The notes beneath the pieces were generated by a model. The model saw nothing but the letters and a program-made list of their open reading frames with translations, did not search any database and had not been told where the DNA came from. This document shows, piece after piece, positions 1 through 7,468 of a stretch of 49,171 nucleotides of DNA. Where the stretch lies: positions 1 to 49,171 of the forward strand of contig CANQVT010000016.1 in the NCBI GenBank assembly GCA_947627365.1, given 5' to 3'. Numbering within the stretch: the stretch's first letter is position 1; the number at the start of each line of letters is the position of its first letter. The DNA is from an uncultured Lachnospiraceae bacterium (GTDB lineage: Bacteria > Bacillota > Clostridia > Lachnospirales > Lachnospiraceae). A program made the translations under genes and the position numbers.

Positions 1-123
1 TTCGACGCAGGATTCGCGAGCATAGCGACAGCTGTCGGAGCATGTCTGAGCGAAGCGAGTTTGCGGAGACAGCTGTCTATAGGCGGCGGAGCGAATCAAG
101 GAGAACAACGCGTTTGCGGCGGA
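1..123 (+). repeat. Truncated copy A of the dispersed hairpin repeat
   Basis: Positions 1-80 are identical to 25309-25388 inside the complete element. Similarity then continues to about 123 with a 25-nt deletion and a few substitutions, after which it is lost. The copy carries two GACAGCTGTC palindromes (27-36 and 68-77) that can fold individually or pair with each other. The right terminal inverted repeat is absent. It sits just downstream of the stop codon of the sugar permease gene. An ORF starting at 42 is shifted out of frame by the deletion, so it is unlikely to be coding. Positions 124-183 hold only a short hairpin, GTTTGCGG paired with CCGCAGAC at about 111-134. Confidence 0.8.
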
Positions 124-183
124 ACATCCGCAGACAGAGCACGCGTCCGACCTGCACTTTAAATACATTAATCACGAAGCTTA

Positions 184-1080
184 TTAAACATCGTAGTGCA
201 CATACTTCCGGCTCACCAGCAGATTGATGCAGGTGATCGTCAGCACGATCGCAAACAGGATGATCGCGGCCGCCGACGCGTAGGACGGATAACCGCCGCT
301 GTTGCCATAAAGCATGTCATACACGTAGCCGACAATCGTGTTCATCTCGGCCGCGTTCAAGTTCGTCCCGAAGAGCGCCACCGCGTCGCTGTACGCCTTG
401 AACGCCCCGATAAAGCCGGTGATGATCAGATAGACCAGCGTCGGCGAGATCATCGGCAGCGTGATACGCACAAAGATGCGGAAGCGCGAGGTACCATCTA
501 CCTTCGCCGCATTGTAATAGCTCTGGTTCACGGAGGCCAGTGCGCTCGTCAGGATCAGGATCTTGAACGGCATCACGACCCAGATCGTGTACAGGCACAG
601 CACGAACATCTTCGCCGCATACGGTCCGTCGATGAAGTCGATGGGCCCGCGCCCGAACCATCCCAGAACCAGGTTCGCCAGTCCGTCGGTGTACGGCGTC
701 TTCTTGAACAGGATCATGAAGACCAGTCCGACCGCCAGCGTATTCGTCACATACGGCAGGAAATAGACCGTCTGAAACAGGTTCCGCAGCGGTTTAATCG
801 AGCTTAAGCCTGCCGAGATCAGCAGCGCGATGCCCGTGGACAGCGGCACCGTGATCACCACGAGAATGAATGTGTTGCGCACCGCCTGCAGAAAATACGG
901 ATCACGCAGAACATACGCGTAGTTGTAGCCGCCGACGCCGTGGTAGGTCTGCGACGCGAAATTGTACCCCTCCTCAAAGGAATAGCCGAAAACGTCGATC
1001 AGCGGGTACACGAGAAACAGTCCCAGAAAAAGGATCGCCGGCAACAGGTATAGCCAGCCCTTCATACTTCTTCTTTCCAT
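184..1080 (-). CDS. Sugar ABC transporter permease, MalF/UgpA type
   Basis: This 298-aa integral membrane protein is an inner-membrane subunit of a carbohydrate importer of the binding-protein-dependent (CUT1) class. A first membrane segment (about residues 9-28) precedes an extracellular loop, followed by five more hydrophobic stretches. The cytoplasmic EAA loop that docks on the ATPase is recognisable around AAKVDGTSRFRIFVRITLP. An AGGAG about 10 nt upstream supports the first ATG. The gene lies 29 nt downstream of an MsmK-type ATPase gene and is probably cotranscribed with it. The partner permease and binding protein are not next to it and would lie past the left edge. The substrate cannot be predicted. 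Confidence 0.9.
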   Translation of the reverse strand: MERRSMKGWLYLLPAILFLGLFLVYPLIDVFGYSFEEGYNFASQTYHGVGGYNYAYVLRDPYFLQAVRNTFILVVITVPLSTGIALLISAGLSSIKPLRNLFQTVYFLPYVTNTLAVGLVFMILFKKTPYTDGLANLVLGWFGRGPIDFIDGPYAAKMFVLCLYTIWVVMPFKILILTSALASVNQSYYNAAKVDGTSRFRIFVRITLPMISPTLVYLIITGFIGAFKAYSDAVALFGTNLNAAEMNTIVGYVYDMLYGNSGGYPSYASAAAIILFAIVLTITCINLLVSRKYVHYDV

Positions 1081-1109
1081 CGTTTATGTTCTCCTCAGTA
1101 TTTCTTTTC

Positions 1110-2201
1110 TTATACTAACCGCTTCTCTGTCTTTTTATCGAAAATAAACACTTTGTTCGGCTTGAGATCGAAGCGCACCTTCGCGGCCTTTGTGTCTACC
1201 CTGTTCTCCGCCGCGATAATCGAGCGTATCGTTTCATTTTCACTCGCCCTGTGTGTGGACACGACGCTGATATCGCGCCCCATCACCTCGACGCGCTTCA
1301 GATCGCAGGAAAACGCGCCCTGCTCATTCAGGATAAAGCCCTCCGGCCGGATCGCGACATAGACATCCTGATCCGCGATCCCGTCCGCCGCCAGAACGTC
1401 CTCCTCTCCAATCCACAGCCTTCCGCCCTTCACGCTTCCGTCAAACACGTTGATCGGCGGCGTCCCGAGGAACTTCGCGACGAACAGGTTCACCGGATCG
1501 TCGTAGACCTCCTGCGGCTTCCCGATCTGCTGGACCACGCCCTCCTTCATGACGACGATCATATCCGAGATGCTCATCGCCTCCTCCTGGTCGTGCGTCA
1601 CAAAGATCGTCGTGATCTGCGTCTCCCTCTGGATCCTGCGGATCTCCTCGCGTGTCTGCAGCCGGAGCCTCGCGTCCAGATTTGACAGCGGCTCGTCCAT
1701 CAGAAGGATGCGCGGCATCTTCACAAGCGCCCGCGCGATCGCCACGCGCTGCTGCTGCCCGCCTGAAAGCTCCGCCGGCCTGCGCTCCATCAGCTCGTCG
1801 ATCTGCACCAGCTTCGCGACCTCCTGCGCCTTCGTAAGCATCTGCTCCTTTGAAAGCCTCGCTTCCCCTTTCAGGTTCTCAAGCGGAAACAGGATATTCT
1901 GCTTCACGGTCAAATGCGGATAGAGCGCGTAATTCTGGAAGACCATGCCCACGCCTCGGTTCTCCGCCGGAAGATCCGTGACGTCGTCTTCCCCGAAGAA
2001 GATCCTGCCCTTCGTCGGACGCTCCAGTCCGCACAGCAGATTGAGCGTCGTGCTTTTGCCGCAGCCGGACGGTCCGAGCAGGCCGATCAGCTTCCCGTCC
2101 GGGATCTCAAAGCTGAAATCGCTGACCGCGACTACGTCGCCCTTCGACTTTCGCCCGCGCCCCGGAAATATCTTCGTCAGATTCTGTAATACAACCTTCA
2201 T
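1110..2201 (-). CDS. Sugar ABC transporter ATP-binding protein, MsmK/UgpC/MalK type
   Basis: This 363-aa cytoplasmic ATPase powers carbohydrate import. The nucleotide-binding domain shows Walker A GPSGCGKSTT (about residues 43-52), the signature LSGGQQQR, Walker B ILLMDEP and the switch His in FVTHD. After about residue 240 comes the beta-rich regulatory domain of the MalK/UgpC family. The start codon overlaps the stop of the upstream PIN toxin gene as ATGA, with a GAGG ribosome site, so translation is coupled to the toxin-antitoxin pair. ATPases of this type can serve several importers. The arabinan transporter at 29-33 kb lacks its own ATPase, so this protein is a candidate partner (inference). 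Confidence 0.92.
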   Translation of the reverse strand: MKVVLQNLTKIFPGRGRKSKGDVVAVSDFSFEIPDGKLIGLLGPSGCGKSTTLNLLCGLERPTKGRIFFGEDDVTDLPAENRGVGMVFQNYALYPHLTVKQNILFPLENLKGEARLSKEQMLTKAQEVAKLVQIDELMERRPAELSGGQQQRVAIARALVKMPRILLMDEPLSNLDARLRLQTREEIRRIQRETQITTIFVTHDQEEAMSISDMIVVMKEGVVQQIGKPQEVYDDPVNLFVAKFLGTPPINVFDGSVKGGRLWIGEEDVLAADGIADQDVYVAIRPEGFILNEQGAFSCDLKRVEVMGRDISVVSTHRASENETIRSIIAAENRVDTKAAKVRFDLKPNKVFIFDKKTEKRLV

Positions 2202-2647
2202 AACATTCCTCTTTCTTCTGTAGTTTTACGTTCCTGAATTCCATCCAAAATATCAAGCAGCTGCCTTGGCGACACAATAAACGGTTTCTGAGGAAAATGT
2301 TTTAGATTTCCAGTAACAAGATAAGCACCCTCATCCTGCCTGTCCATAACCACCTCAAAAAAGGGAATGTCTTTTATATCCGGCAGGATTATGCCCGTCG
2401 ATGTCGGTTCTGTCAAAATGCCATGCTCTTCAATATAATACAAAATATACTTTACCAAATCCGATTCAAATTTGAATTTCTTTCTGCCAAGCACATTACG
2501 ATATTCTTTCATGATCTCAGCACTATATATCGGGATAATATCGCCCATAATCAATCTTTCCATAAGCTGAACTGTCGCGGCATCTGAATGATTGGAAATC
2601 AATGCAGAGACAAGCACATTTGTATCAATCACTGCACAGCAGATCAT
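2198..2647 (-). CDS. PIN-domain toxin of a type II toxin-antitoxin pair
   Basis: This 149-aa protein matches the COG1569-type PIN family of putative toxins, which are Mg-dependent ribonucleases. The N-terminal AVIDTNVLVSAL supplies the first conserved Asp (residue 8). Further acidic residues lie around SAEIMKEY and in DRQDEGAYLVTGN near the C-terminus, as expected for the PIN active site. The start overlaps the antitoxin stop by 4 nt (ATGA), and the end overlaps the ABC ATPase start in the same way. The DNA is visibly more AT-rich than the flanking genes, which suggests acquisition by transfer. The RNA target is unknown. Confidence 0.85.
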   Translation of the reverse strand: MICCAVIDTNVLVSALISNHSDAATVQLMERLIMGDIIPIYSAEIMKEYRNVLGRKKFKFESDLVKYILYYIEEHGILTEPTSTGIILPDIKDIPFFEVVMDRQDEGAYLVTGNLKHFPQKPFIVSPRQLLDILDGIQERKTTEERGML

Positions 2648-2949
2648 TCGGCATCCTCCCCGCCATATCTGGACAAGCGAATTTCCTCATTGATATCCTC
2701 AAGGGACATACCTTCCGGATAGTTCTTCGCCGACTGCTCTCTGATTGACCTAAATGCCCGCAATGCTTTCTCTCTTGCAGTCTCTGGTTCCGGCGATACA
2801 ATTTCAAAGGGAATCCTGCGTTCACGCACCACTGCTCTTGCAAAGACATTGATCGCTGTTGACATATTCATTCCAAACTCCGTACATAGATGATCAAACT
2901 GCGCCTTCAATGTTTCATCCATCCTTACGCTGAAAGTTGCCTGTGCCAT
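2644..2949 (-). CDS. RelB/DinJ-type antitoxin
   Basis: This 101-aa protein begins with a ribbon-helix-helix segment (MAQATFSVRMDETLKAQFDH, then NMSTAINVFARAVVRE), the dimeric DNA-binding fold of RelB/DinJ antitoxins. The acidic C-terminal half would bind and neutralise the PIN toxin. I chose the ATG at 2949 because AAGGAGG lies 8 nt upstream; the GTG at 2958 overlaps that ribosome site. The antitoxin precedes the toxin, the usual order, with a 4-nt overlap. It probably autoregulates the promoter just upstream. Confidence 0.85.
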   Translation of the reverse strand: MAQATFSVRMDETLKAQFDHLCTEFGMNMSTAINVFARAVVRERRIPFEIVSPEPETAREKALRAFRSIREQSAKNYPEGMSLEDINEEIRLSRYGGEDAE

Positions 2950-2971
2950 ACTATGCACCTCCTTTATATGA

Positions 2972-3000
2972 ATAATATCTATTTTTTGTTATTATGTCAA
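2972..3000 (-). promoter_or_regulatory. Sigma-A-type promoter of the toxin-antitoxin/ABC operon
   Basis: On the minus strand TTGACA (2995-3000) is followed after 17 nt by TATTAT (2972-2977), close to the sigma-A consensus. It lies 23 nt upstream of the antitoxin start. No promoter is visible between the toxin and the ABC ATPase genes, so it may also drive the ATPase and permease. Confidence 0.7.
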
Positions 3001-3100
3001 TATTCTTGCACCTATTAGGTTCAAATTGTATGCTACAAAGGTAAACAGACTTTTCATAAGTTTCCAAATCAGCAGGCGAAAATCTCCATACGCGCCTACG

Positions 3101-3937
3101 TCAAAACCGACACGGCACATCCACGCGCCAATCGTCGGTGAGCCAGTCCTCCTCGATCCCTTCAAAAAATCCGGCGCCGGTCATGTAATTCCCTGCAATG
3201 ATGGCAATCGCGTCCGCCATACCCTGAATATTTTTCTTCGGCGATTCACTTTCTGTTTTTGTTTCAGTTTCTGTCTCAATCCCATTCTCAGTTTCAGTTT
3301 CGTTTTTAGTTTCTGCTTCAATCCCTTTCTCAGTTTCTTTTTCGGTGTTTGCCTCGGTTTCACTTCCCGCCGTCTCTGTTTCAGGCTCTTCCGCGTTCAC
3401 CAGCACACACAGTTCTTCTGTCATCTCCTCCGTTTCCTTTCTGATTTCACAATCGAAGAAGATCAGCGGTCTTCCATCTGTCTGCACAATGATATCCGCG
3501 GTGACATCCGCCTCTGTATCCGCGACGGCATTTTTTTCAGTTTCCTCTCCTGCTTTTTGTCCTGCGCCTCCGAGGCTCTGCTCCGCCGGATTCACAATGA
3601 GAAGCATCGCATCCTTCTCCTGCACAATCTGCATCAGCTGTATCAACGGATCATCTTCCCCGTCATACTCCCGATACACGATTCCCGCATCCTCAAGCGC
3701 TTCATTCAGCGCCGCGCGCACCTCTGCCGCTTCCGGATCCTCCTCGTCCTTGAACGTCCGATAGAATACCGCGACATAGGCTTTTCCCTTTGCAGATGCC
3801 GCATCTTCCATAGCAAAGCACAAAAACAGAGACAGCAAGAGCGTTGCTCCGGCTCTAAGCGCTGTCCCCATCCTCTTTCGGTTCATCTCCCGGCTGATCC
3901 CTGACCGCTTCACAATCTCCTCCATTTCCGGCAACAT
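3101..3937 (-). CDS. Half-length periplasmic-binding-protein-like protein with Glu/Thr-rich insert
   Basis: The product is about 278 aa. An N-terminal hydrophobic segment ending in AMEDAASA looks like a signal peptide. The next region (KAYVAVFYRTFKDEEDPEA, QLMQIVQEKDAMLLIVNPAEQ, PLIFFDCEI) resembles the N-terminal lobe of MglB-type galactose-binding proteins. About 50 residues of Glu/Thr/Lys repeats then follow, then QGMADAIAIIAGNYM, and the protein stops. The C-terminal lobe needed for a closed sugar site is missing. The start is uncertain; ATG codons at 3937 and 3922 and one nearer the signal peptide are all possible. The gene lies 26 nt downstream of the LacI-like/GGDEF gene, so the two probably share a transcript. 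It could be a decayed remnant or a one-lobe surface protein. Confidence 0.6.
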   Translation of the reverse strand: MLPEMEEIVKRSGISREMNRKRMGTALRAGATLLLSLFLCFAMEDAASAKGKAYVAVFYRTFKDEEDPEAAEVRAALNEALEDAGIVYREYDGEDDPLIQLMQIVQEKDAMLLIVNPAEQSLGGAGQKAGEETEKNAVADTEADVTADIIVQTDGRPLIFFDCEIRKETEEMTEELCVLVNAEEPETETAGSETEANTEKETEKGIEAETKNETETENGIETETETKTESESPKKNIQGMADAIAIIAGNYMTGAGFFEGIEEDWLTDDWRVDVPCRF

Positions 3938-3963
3938 CACTCCGCCGCTTTCAAAAAACTGAA

Positions 3964-5928
3964 TTATGTTATTTCATCTTTCCTGTTCTTTTTGATCTTG
4001 TACATATTCTCGTCGGCAAGCTTGGAGATATAATCGAAGTCGAAGCTCTCGTCGAAAAACGCCGTGCAGTATCCGCAGCTTGCGCTTACCGTGTAATCGA
4101 GACCGGCCTCCGCGTTGAAACGATCCAGATGTTTCTCGATCTCTGCTGCGATCTCCCCGGCAGGAGAATTCCCGAAGACCAGGGCAATCATCTCATCGCC
4201 GCCGAACCTGGCGCAGAGCGAGCCTTCCGGACAGGATGTTCTCAGCGCATCCGCGACGGCTTTTATCGCGACGTCTCCCGCGTCGTGTCCGAAATGGTCG
4301 TTGATGTATTTCAGCCCGTCCAGATCCGCGGAAAACAGAGAAACCACCTGTCCCTCGTATGCGCGTTTCTCCTTGAAATCCTGAAACGCGGCGAAAAATC
4401 CGTTGCGGTTGTAGAGTTGTGTGAGGAAATCATTTTTATACATTTCCTCAACCTTTTCATTCAGATAACGCTGATACTGCCTTATGATAAATCCGCCCAG
4501 ACCGATGCCCAGCGCGGTGGAAATCTGAAATGTCTTCGAATAATCGGGCATCTCACAGCTGTTGTAGGAAAAACAGACATAGCCGATGGGCTTGTCCATG
4601 TACGTAATAGATGTGAATATGACCGGATATTCTCTCTCACTGAGCTTCTGCAGGTTCGGCGCCAGCGAAGAGCCTCCGATCGGCCGGAGGTCATAGGTAT
4701 CGGAATTGTGGTCGTATAGCAGAATCCTTTCCTCCTCAAACCGCTTCCCCATACTGATGCTTTCCGCAGAAAAATAGTCGTTCTCCCTGCAAAGGCAGCT
4801 CCTGTTGATGATACAGCAGGTATCCAGAAGCAGGTCGTCTTTCATATACTCCGCGATTTTCTCAAAGGAATCGCTCATCTGCACGACCTCGGAAATGTTG
4901 AACATCCGGCGGATATCGTCCTGATAACGGTAAAAGCCCGCGTTCATCCTGCCGTACACGTCCGCGGGCGGCTCGGAATCCGGGCAGCCGCAGGAGCCGT
5001 TGAGCACGAGCTCCGGGGTTACCATGATTCTGCCTGAGGGCATACTGCCTGTGCGCATGTTATCTGCTAAACTTCCCTTCATGCGCCTTCTGTCTTCAAA
5101 CATATTTTCTGCGGATCCGCTGTCCTCAAACAACCCCATGAGCGTGTCAAAGACCACCCCTGCCATCGTATCGTTACCGCAACGAACCGAGCTGATCTTC
5201 GGCATGGAAAAATAGATCTCATCGTAACCGTCAAAACCTGTCACGATCACATCCTCCGGAACACGTATACCCTTCTCCGCCAGCGCCGCGCACACGCCGA
5301 GAGCCATTACGTCGTTTGCGCAGATAATCGCCTCCGGAAGCCTGCCGTTTTCAACAAGTTTCAACGCAGCCTCCGCCGCTGGCTTCGCCCAGAAGTTTCC
5401 ATAACTGACCATATCGTCTGTAAAGGGAATCCCGTTCTCGATGGTCACTTTCTTGAAAACCTCTACCCTGGCGTCAGAAAATGAATTGTCCCGGAAGCCG
5501 GCGATAAGATGCACCCGGCGGACGGCATGCTCCTCGATCACATGCCGCACGATCAGTTCAAAGCCCTTCTCAAAGTCAAAATTGATGCATATTCCATCTC
5601 CGTCGCCGTCGCCATCTTTGTCCAGATGAATGACAGGAACCGAACAGGCCTTCGCATCGGCAGCGATCTTCCCGGATACGGGCTTGCTTTTTATTTTTTC
5701 GTCCATGATAATCACAACGTCTGTGACCGAAAAGTCGATGAGACTGTACACGGACGTCCCCGCGTTGACGTTGTTGTCTTCCCAGTACATATCATTGTTG
5801 ATACTGAAAATGAAGAGTATGTATTTCCTGTGGTCGAGCAGGCTGTTTAAAGTCCGTATAAATTCATTGACCTGCGCATCGTATACCCTTGACGTGCAAA
5901 GAGCAATCACTTTTTTCCCGTATAACAT
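3964..5928 (-). CDS. LacI-like sensor with C-terminal GGDEF diguanylate cyclase domain
   Basis: This 654-aa protein has no signal peptide, no membrane segment and no helix-turn-helix. Residues 1-300 resemble the ligand-binding region of LacI/GalR regulators (CANDVMALGV at about 203, TGFDGYDE at about 230). Residues 330-490 form an unassigned middle domain. A linker helix leads to a GGDEF domain (about 495-650) with DLDGLKYIND and an active-site GGDEM at 576-580. The RxxD inhibitory site normally found just before GGDEF is absent, so product inhibition may be lost. The expected reaction is 2 GTP to cyclic di-GMP, presumably controlled by a small ligand such as a sugar (inference). GGAGG lies 6 nt before the ATG. 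Confidence 0.85.
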   Translation of the reverse strand: MLYGKKVIALCTSRVYDAQVNEFIRTLNSLLDHRKYILFIFSINNDMYWEDNNVNAGTSVYSLIDFSVTDVVIIMDEKIKSKPVSGKIAADAKACSVPVIHLDKDGDGDGDGICINFDFEKGFELIVRHVIEEHAVRRVHLIAGFRDNSFSDARVEVFKKVTIENGIPFTDDMVSYGNFWAKPAAEAALKLVENGRLPEAIICANDVMALGVCAALAEKGIRVPEDVIVTGFDGYDEIYFSMPKISSVRCGNDTMAGVVFDTLMGLFEDSGSAENMFEDRRRMKGSLADNMRTGSMPSGRIMVTPELVLNGSCGCPDSEPPADVYGRMNAGFYRYQDDIRRMFNISEVVQMSDSFEKIAEYMKDDLLLDTCCIINRSCLCRENDYFSAESISMGKRFEEERILLYDHNSDTYDLRPIGGSSLAPNLQKLSEREYPVIFTSITYMDKPIGYVCFSYNSCEMPDYSKTFQISTALGIGLGGFIIRQYQRYLNEKVEEMYKNDFLTQLYNRNGFFAAFQDFKEKRAYEGQVVSLFSADLDGLKYINDHFGHDAGDVAIKAVADALRTSCPEGSLCARFGGDEMIALVFGNSPAGEIAAEIEKHLDRFNAEAGLDYTVSASCGYCTAFFDESFDFDYISKLADENMYKIKKNRKDEIT

Positions 5929-5970
5929 CCGAAGCCTCCGCGCTGTAATTCTGAAAATTTCTCTTTTAAA

Positions 5971-6330
5971 TCAGCAGCCGCCTGAATATACCCACGAATG
6001 TACCCCTCTTGAAAGAAAAAATGTACAGGGACTCTTCGCCGCGGCAGACTTCTGGTCTACCCCGCACCAAAAGCAGGTCGCTGTGCATTCGGCTGACTTT
6101 CTGTCTTTCTCATAGAGTACATAGCCCACGTCCTTCACATATACCGACGCATATTCTCCGCCCGCAACCGAAGCCAGCTCATCGTCAGAAAGCTCTCCCT
6201 TCTCATGGAATTGATCAAACAGCTCCTGTGCCTGTTCTGAGGTCACCTCCGCGCCGTACTCCTTCACGATATCCAGGACCTCCTCCACCGACTTTGTCTT
6301 TTTCAGTTTCTCAACAACCTCTCCGCTCAT
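5971..6330 (-). CDS. Orphan Nif11-type leader RiPP precursor
   Basis: The 119-aa product starts at the ATG preceded by AAAGGAGG; a longer reading frame from 6387 would begin with an unlikely Lys/Arg run. Residues 1-58 look like a Nif11-type leader: helical and acidic, ending in ELSDDELASVAGG with the double-glycine cleavage site. The 61-residue core is rich in Tyr/Val and then Cys, with cysteines at 82, 86, 89, 102 and 119, the first three as C-X3-C-X2-C, and it ends in GGC. No lanthionine synthetase, radical-SAM enzyme or C39 transporter is present in the window, so the maturation enzymes would have to be elsewhere. It lies 42 nt upstream of the LacI-like/GGDEF gene, probably cotranscribed. 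Confidence 0.7.
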   Translation of the reverse strand: MSGEVVEKLKKTKSVEEVLDIVKEYGAEVTSEQAQELFDQFHEKGELSDDELASVAGGEYASVYVKDVGYVLYEKDRKSAECTATCFWCGVDQKSAAAKSPCTFFLSRGVHSWVYSGGC

Positions 6331-6426
6331 AAGCTTTTCCTCCTTTTTTCGCTTTTTGTTCCTTATTTTTTTGATACGCCGTAACATGAATTTTGTTATT
6401 TTGATCAGATTTGCTTCTTATAATCT

Positions 6427-6780
6427 CTATGGAAGTTCGCCCTTGATCACGGTCGGGATCCCGCACACCATGCGCACGACCGCCTGAGCCTGCTGTGCTA
6501 AGAGCACGCACAGCCTTCCCGTCGCCTCGCGCCCCAGCCGCTCATTCCGTTCAACAGGTATAATGCCGCTTCCCACCTCGCAGCAGATCACAACCTCTTT
6601 CTCAAGCAAGCTGTCCAGAAGCGCATCTGCCTGCTCCGGCTGCGCAAAGACCAGCCGCTCCAGATGATATACGACGGGGCGCTCGTCGATCACTGCGTCT
6701 GCTATCTCCTGTTCCGTATACCCAAGCGTTTTCGCGAAGCTCCATTTTCCGGAGCCCTCGCCTCCGACAATCAGAATCAT
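6427..6780 (-). CDS. Short CobU-like protein with altered P-loop
   Basis: This 117-aa protein aligns with both ends of CobU (adenosylcobinamide kinase/guanylyltransferase) but lacks about 60 middle residues. The P-loop reads GGEGSGKWSF: the Ser/Thr that coordinates Mg-nucleotide is replaced by Trp. The middle region that carries the guanylylated His in CobU is missing. The C-terminal part CCEVGSGIIPVERNERLGRE and VCGIPTVIKG is well kept. It follows a full-length CobU gene, with GGAGG before the ATG. It may be a structural partner or regulator of CobU, or a decaying duplicate; catalysis alone seems unlikely. Confidence 0.75.
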   Translation of the reverse strand: MILIVGGEGSGKWSFAKTLGYTEQEIADAVIDERPVVYHLERLVFAQPEQADALLDSLLEKEVVICCEVGSGIIPVERNERLGREATGRLCVLLAQQAQAVVRMVCGIPTVIKGELP

Positions 6781-6874
6781 ATCTCAATCCTCCGACCGAC
6801 TTCTTTTTTCTTATCTTCATATGAGTGATCTTTATTCCTCGGCTACAACAAACATCGCCTGTCTCCACGTCATT

Positions 6875-7417
6875 TCAAAAGACATCCTCCAGGCTTCCCT
6901 TTCTTCCCAGCGGGAGCCCGCACACCAGCTCGCAGACCACATCCGCCTGCTGCGCGAGCGTCCGGTTGATGCGCCCGATCACGTCCATATAAGCCTGCGT
7001 TCCCGAATCGTACGTCCGGCTGTCCGTGCCGACCTCATTTGTGATCACAACCAGCGTATCACTCTGACGCCGCAATGCTTCGACCCCGGCGACAACCGTC
7101 TCATATGGATTAATCCACGCGCCTTCCTCGTCAAACATCTCATTCGCCGTGAGATTGCAGATACACTCCAGCAGAACTGTGCCCCGCTCCGGGAGTACAA
7201 GTCCCTGCAAATCCGTATAACGCTCAATCGTCTCAAAGCCCTTTCCGCTACGCAGCCTCCTGTGACGTGCGATCTTCTCCTCGCTGCCGTCCCCGAAGGG
7301 CCGCATCGCCGCAATGTAATAACGCGGAAACGGAAGTCTCATGCAAAGCTCTTCCCCGTAGGAGCTCTTCCCGCAGGCAGAGCCCCCGGTCAGTAAGATC
7401 ATTCTGGAATTAGGCAT
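6875..7417 (-). CDS. cobU: Adenosylcobinamide kinase / adenosylcobinamide-phosphate guanylyltransferase
   Basis: This 180-aa cytoplasmic enzyme phosphorylates adenosylcobinamide and transfers GMP to it, a late step of cobalamin assembly or salvage. Visible features are the P-loop GGSACGKSSYGEE (about residues 11-23), the candidate guanylylated His in KIARHRRLR (about residue 52) and the C-terminal VITNEVGTDSRTYDSGTQAY. Its length matches the family. AAGGAG precedes the ATG. The downstream gene is a shortened paralog and the upstream genes encode a corrinoid-type ABC importer, so cobinamide salvage is the likely role. Confidence 0.88.
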   Translation of the reverse strand: MPNSRMILLTGGSACGKSSYGEELCMRLPFPRYYIAAMRPFGDGSEEKIARHRRLRSGKGFETIERYTDLQGLVLPERGTVLLECICNLTANEMFDEEGAWINPYETVVAGVEALRRQSDTLVVITNEVGTDSRTYDSGTQAYMDVIGRINRTLAQQADVVCELVCGLPLGRKGSLEDVF

Positions 7418-7468
7418 ATTGCCGTCTCCTTTTCTCTAAATTCCCATAATGCTCAAGCCACACATTAT

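Noticed and set aside
5971..6330. C-X3-C-X2-C motif suggesting a radical-SAM enzyme
   Set aside because: The protein is only 119 aa, with a leader-core layout and no TIM-barrel. The motif is in the core peptide.
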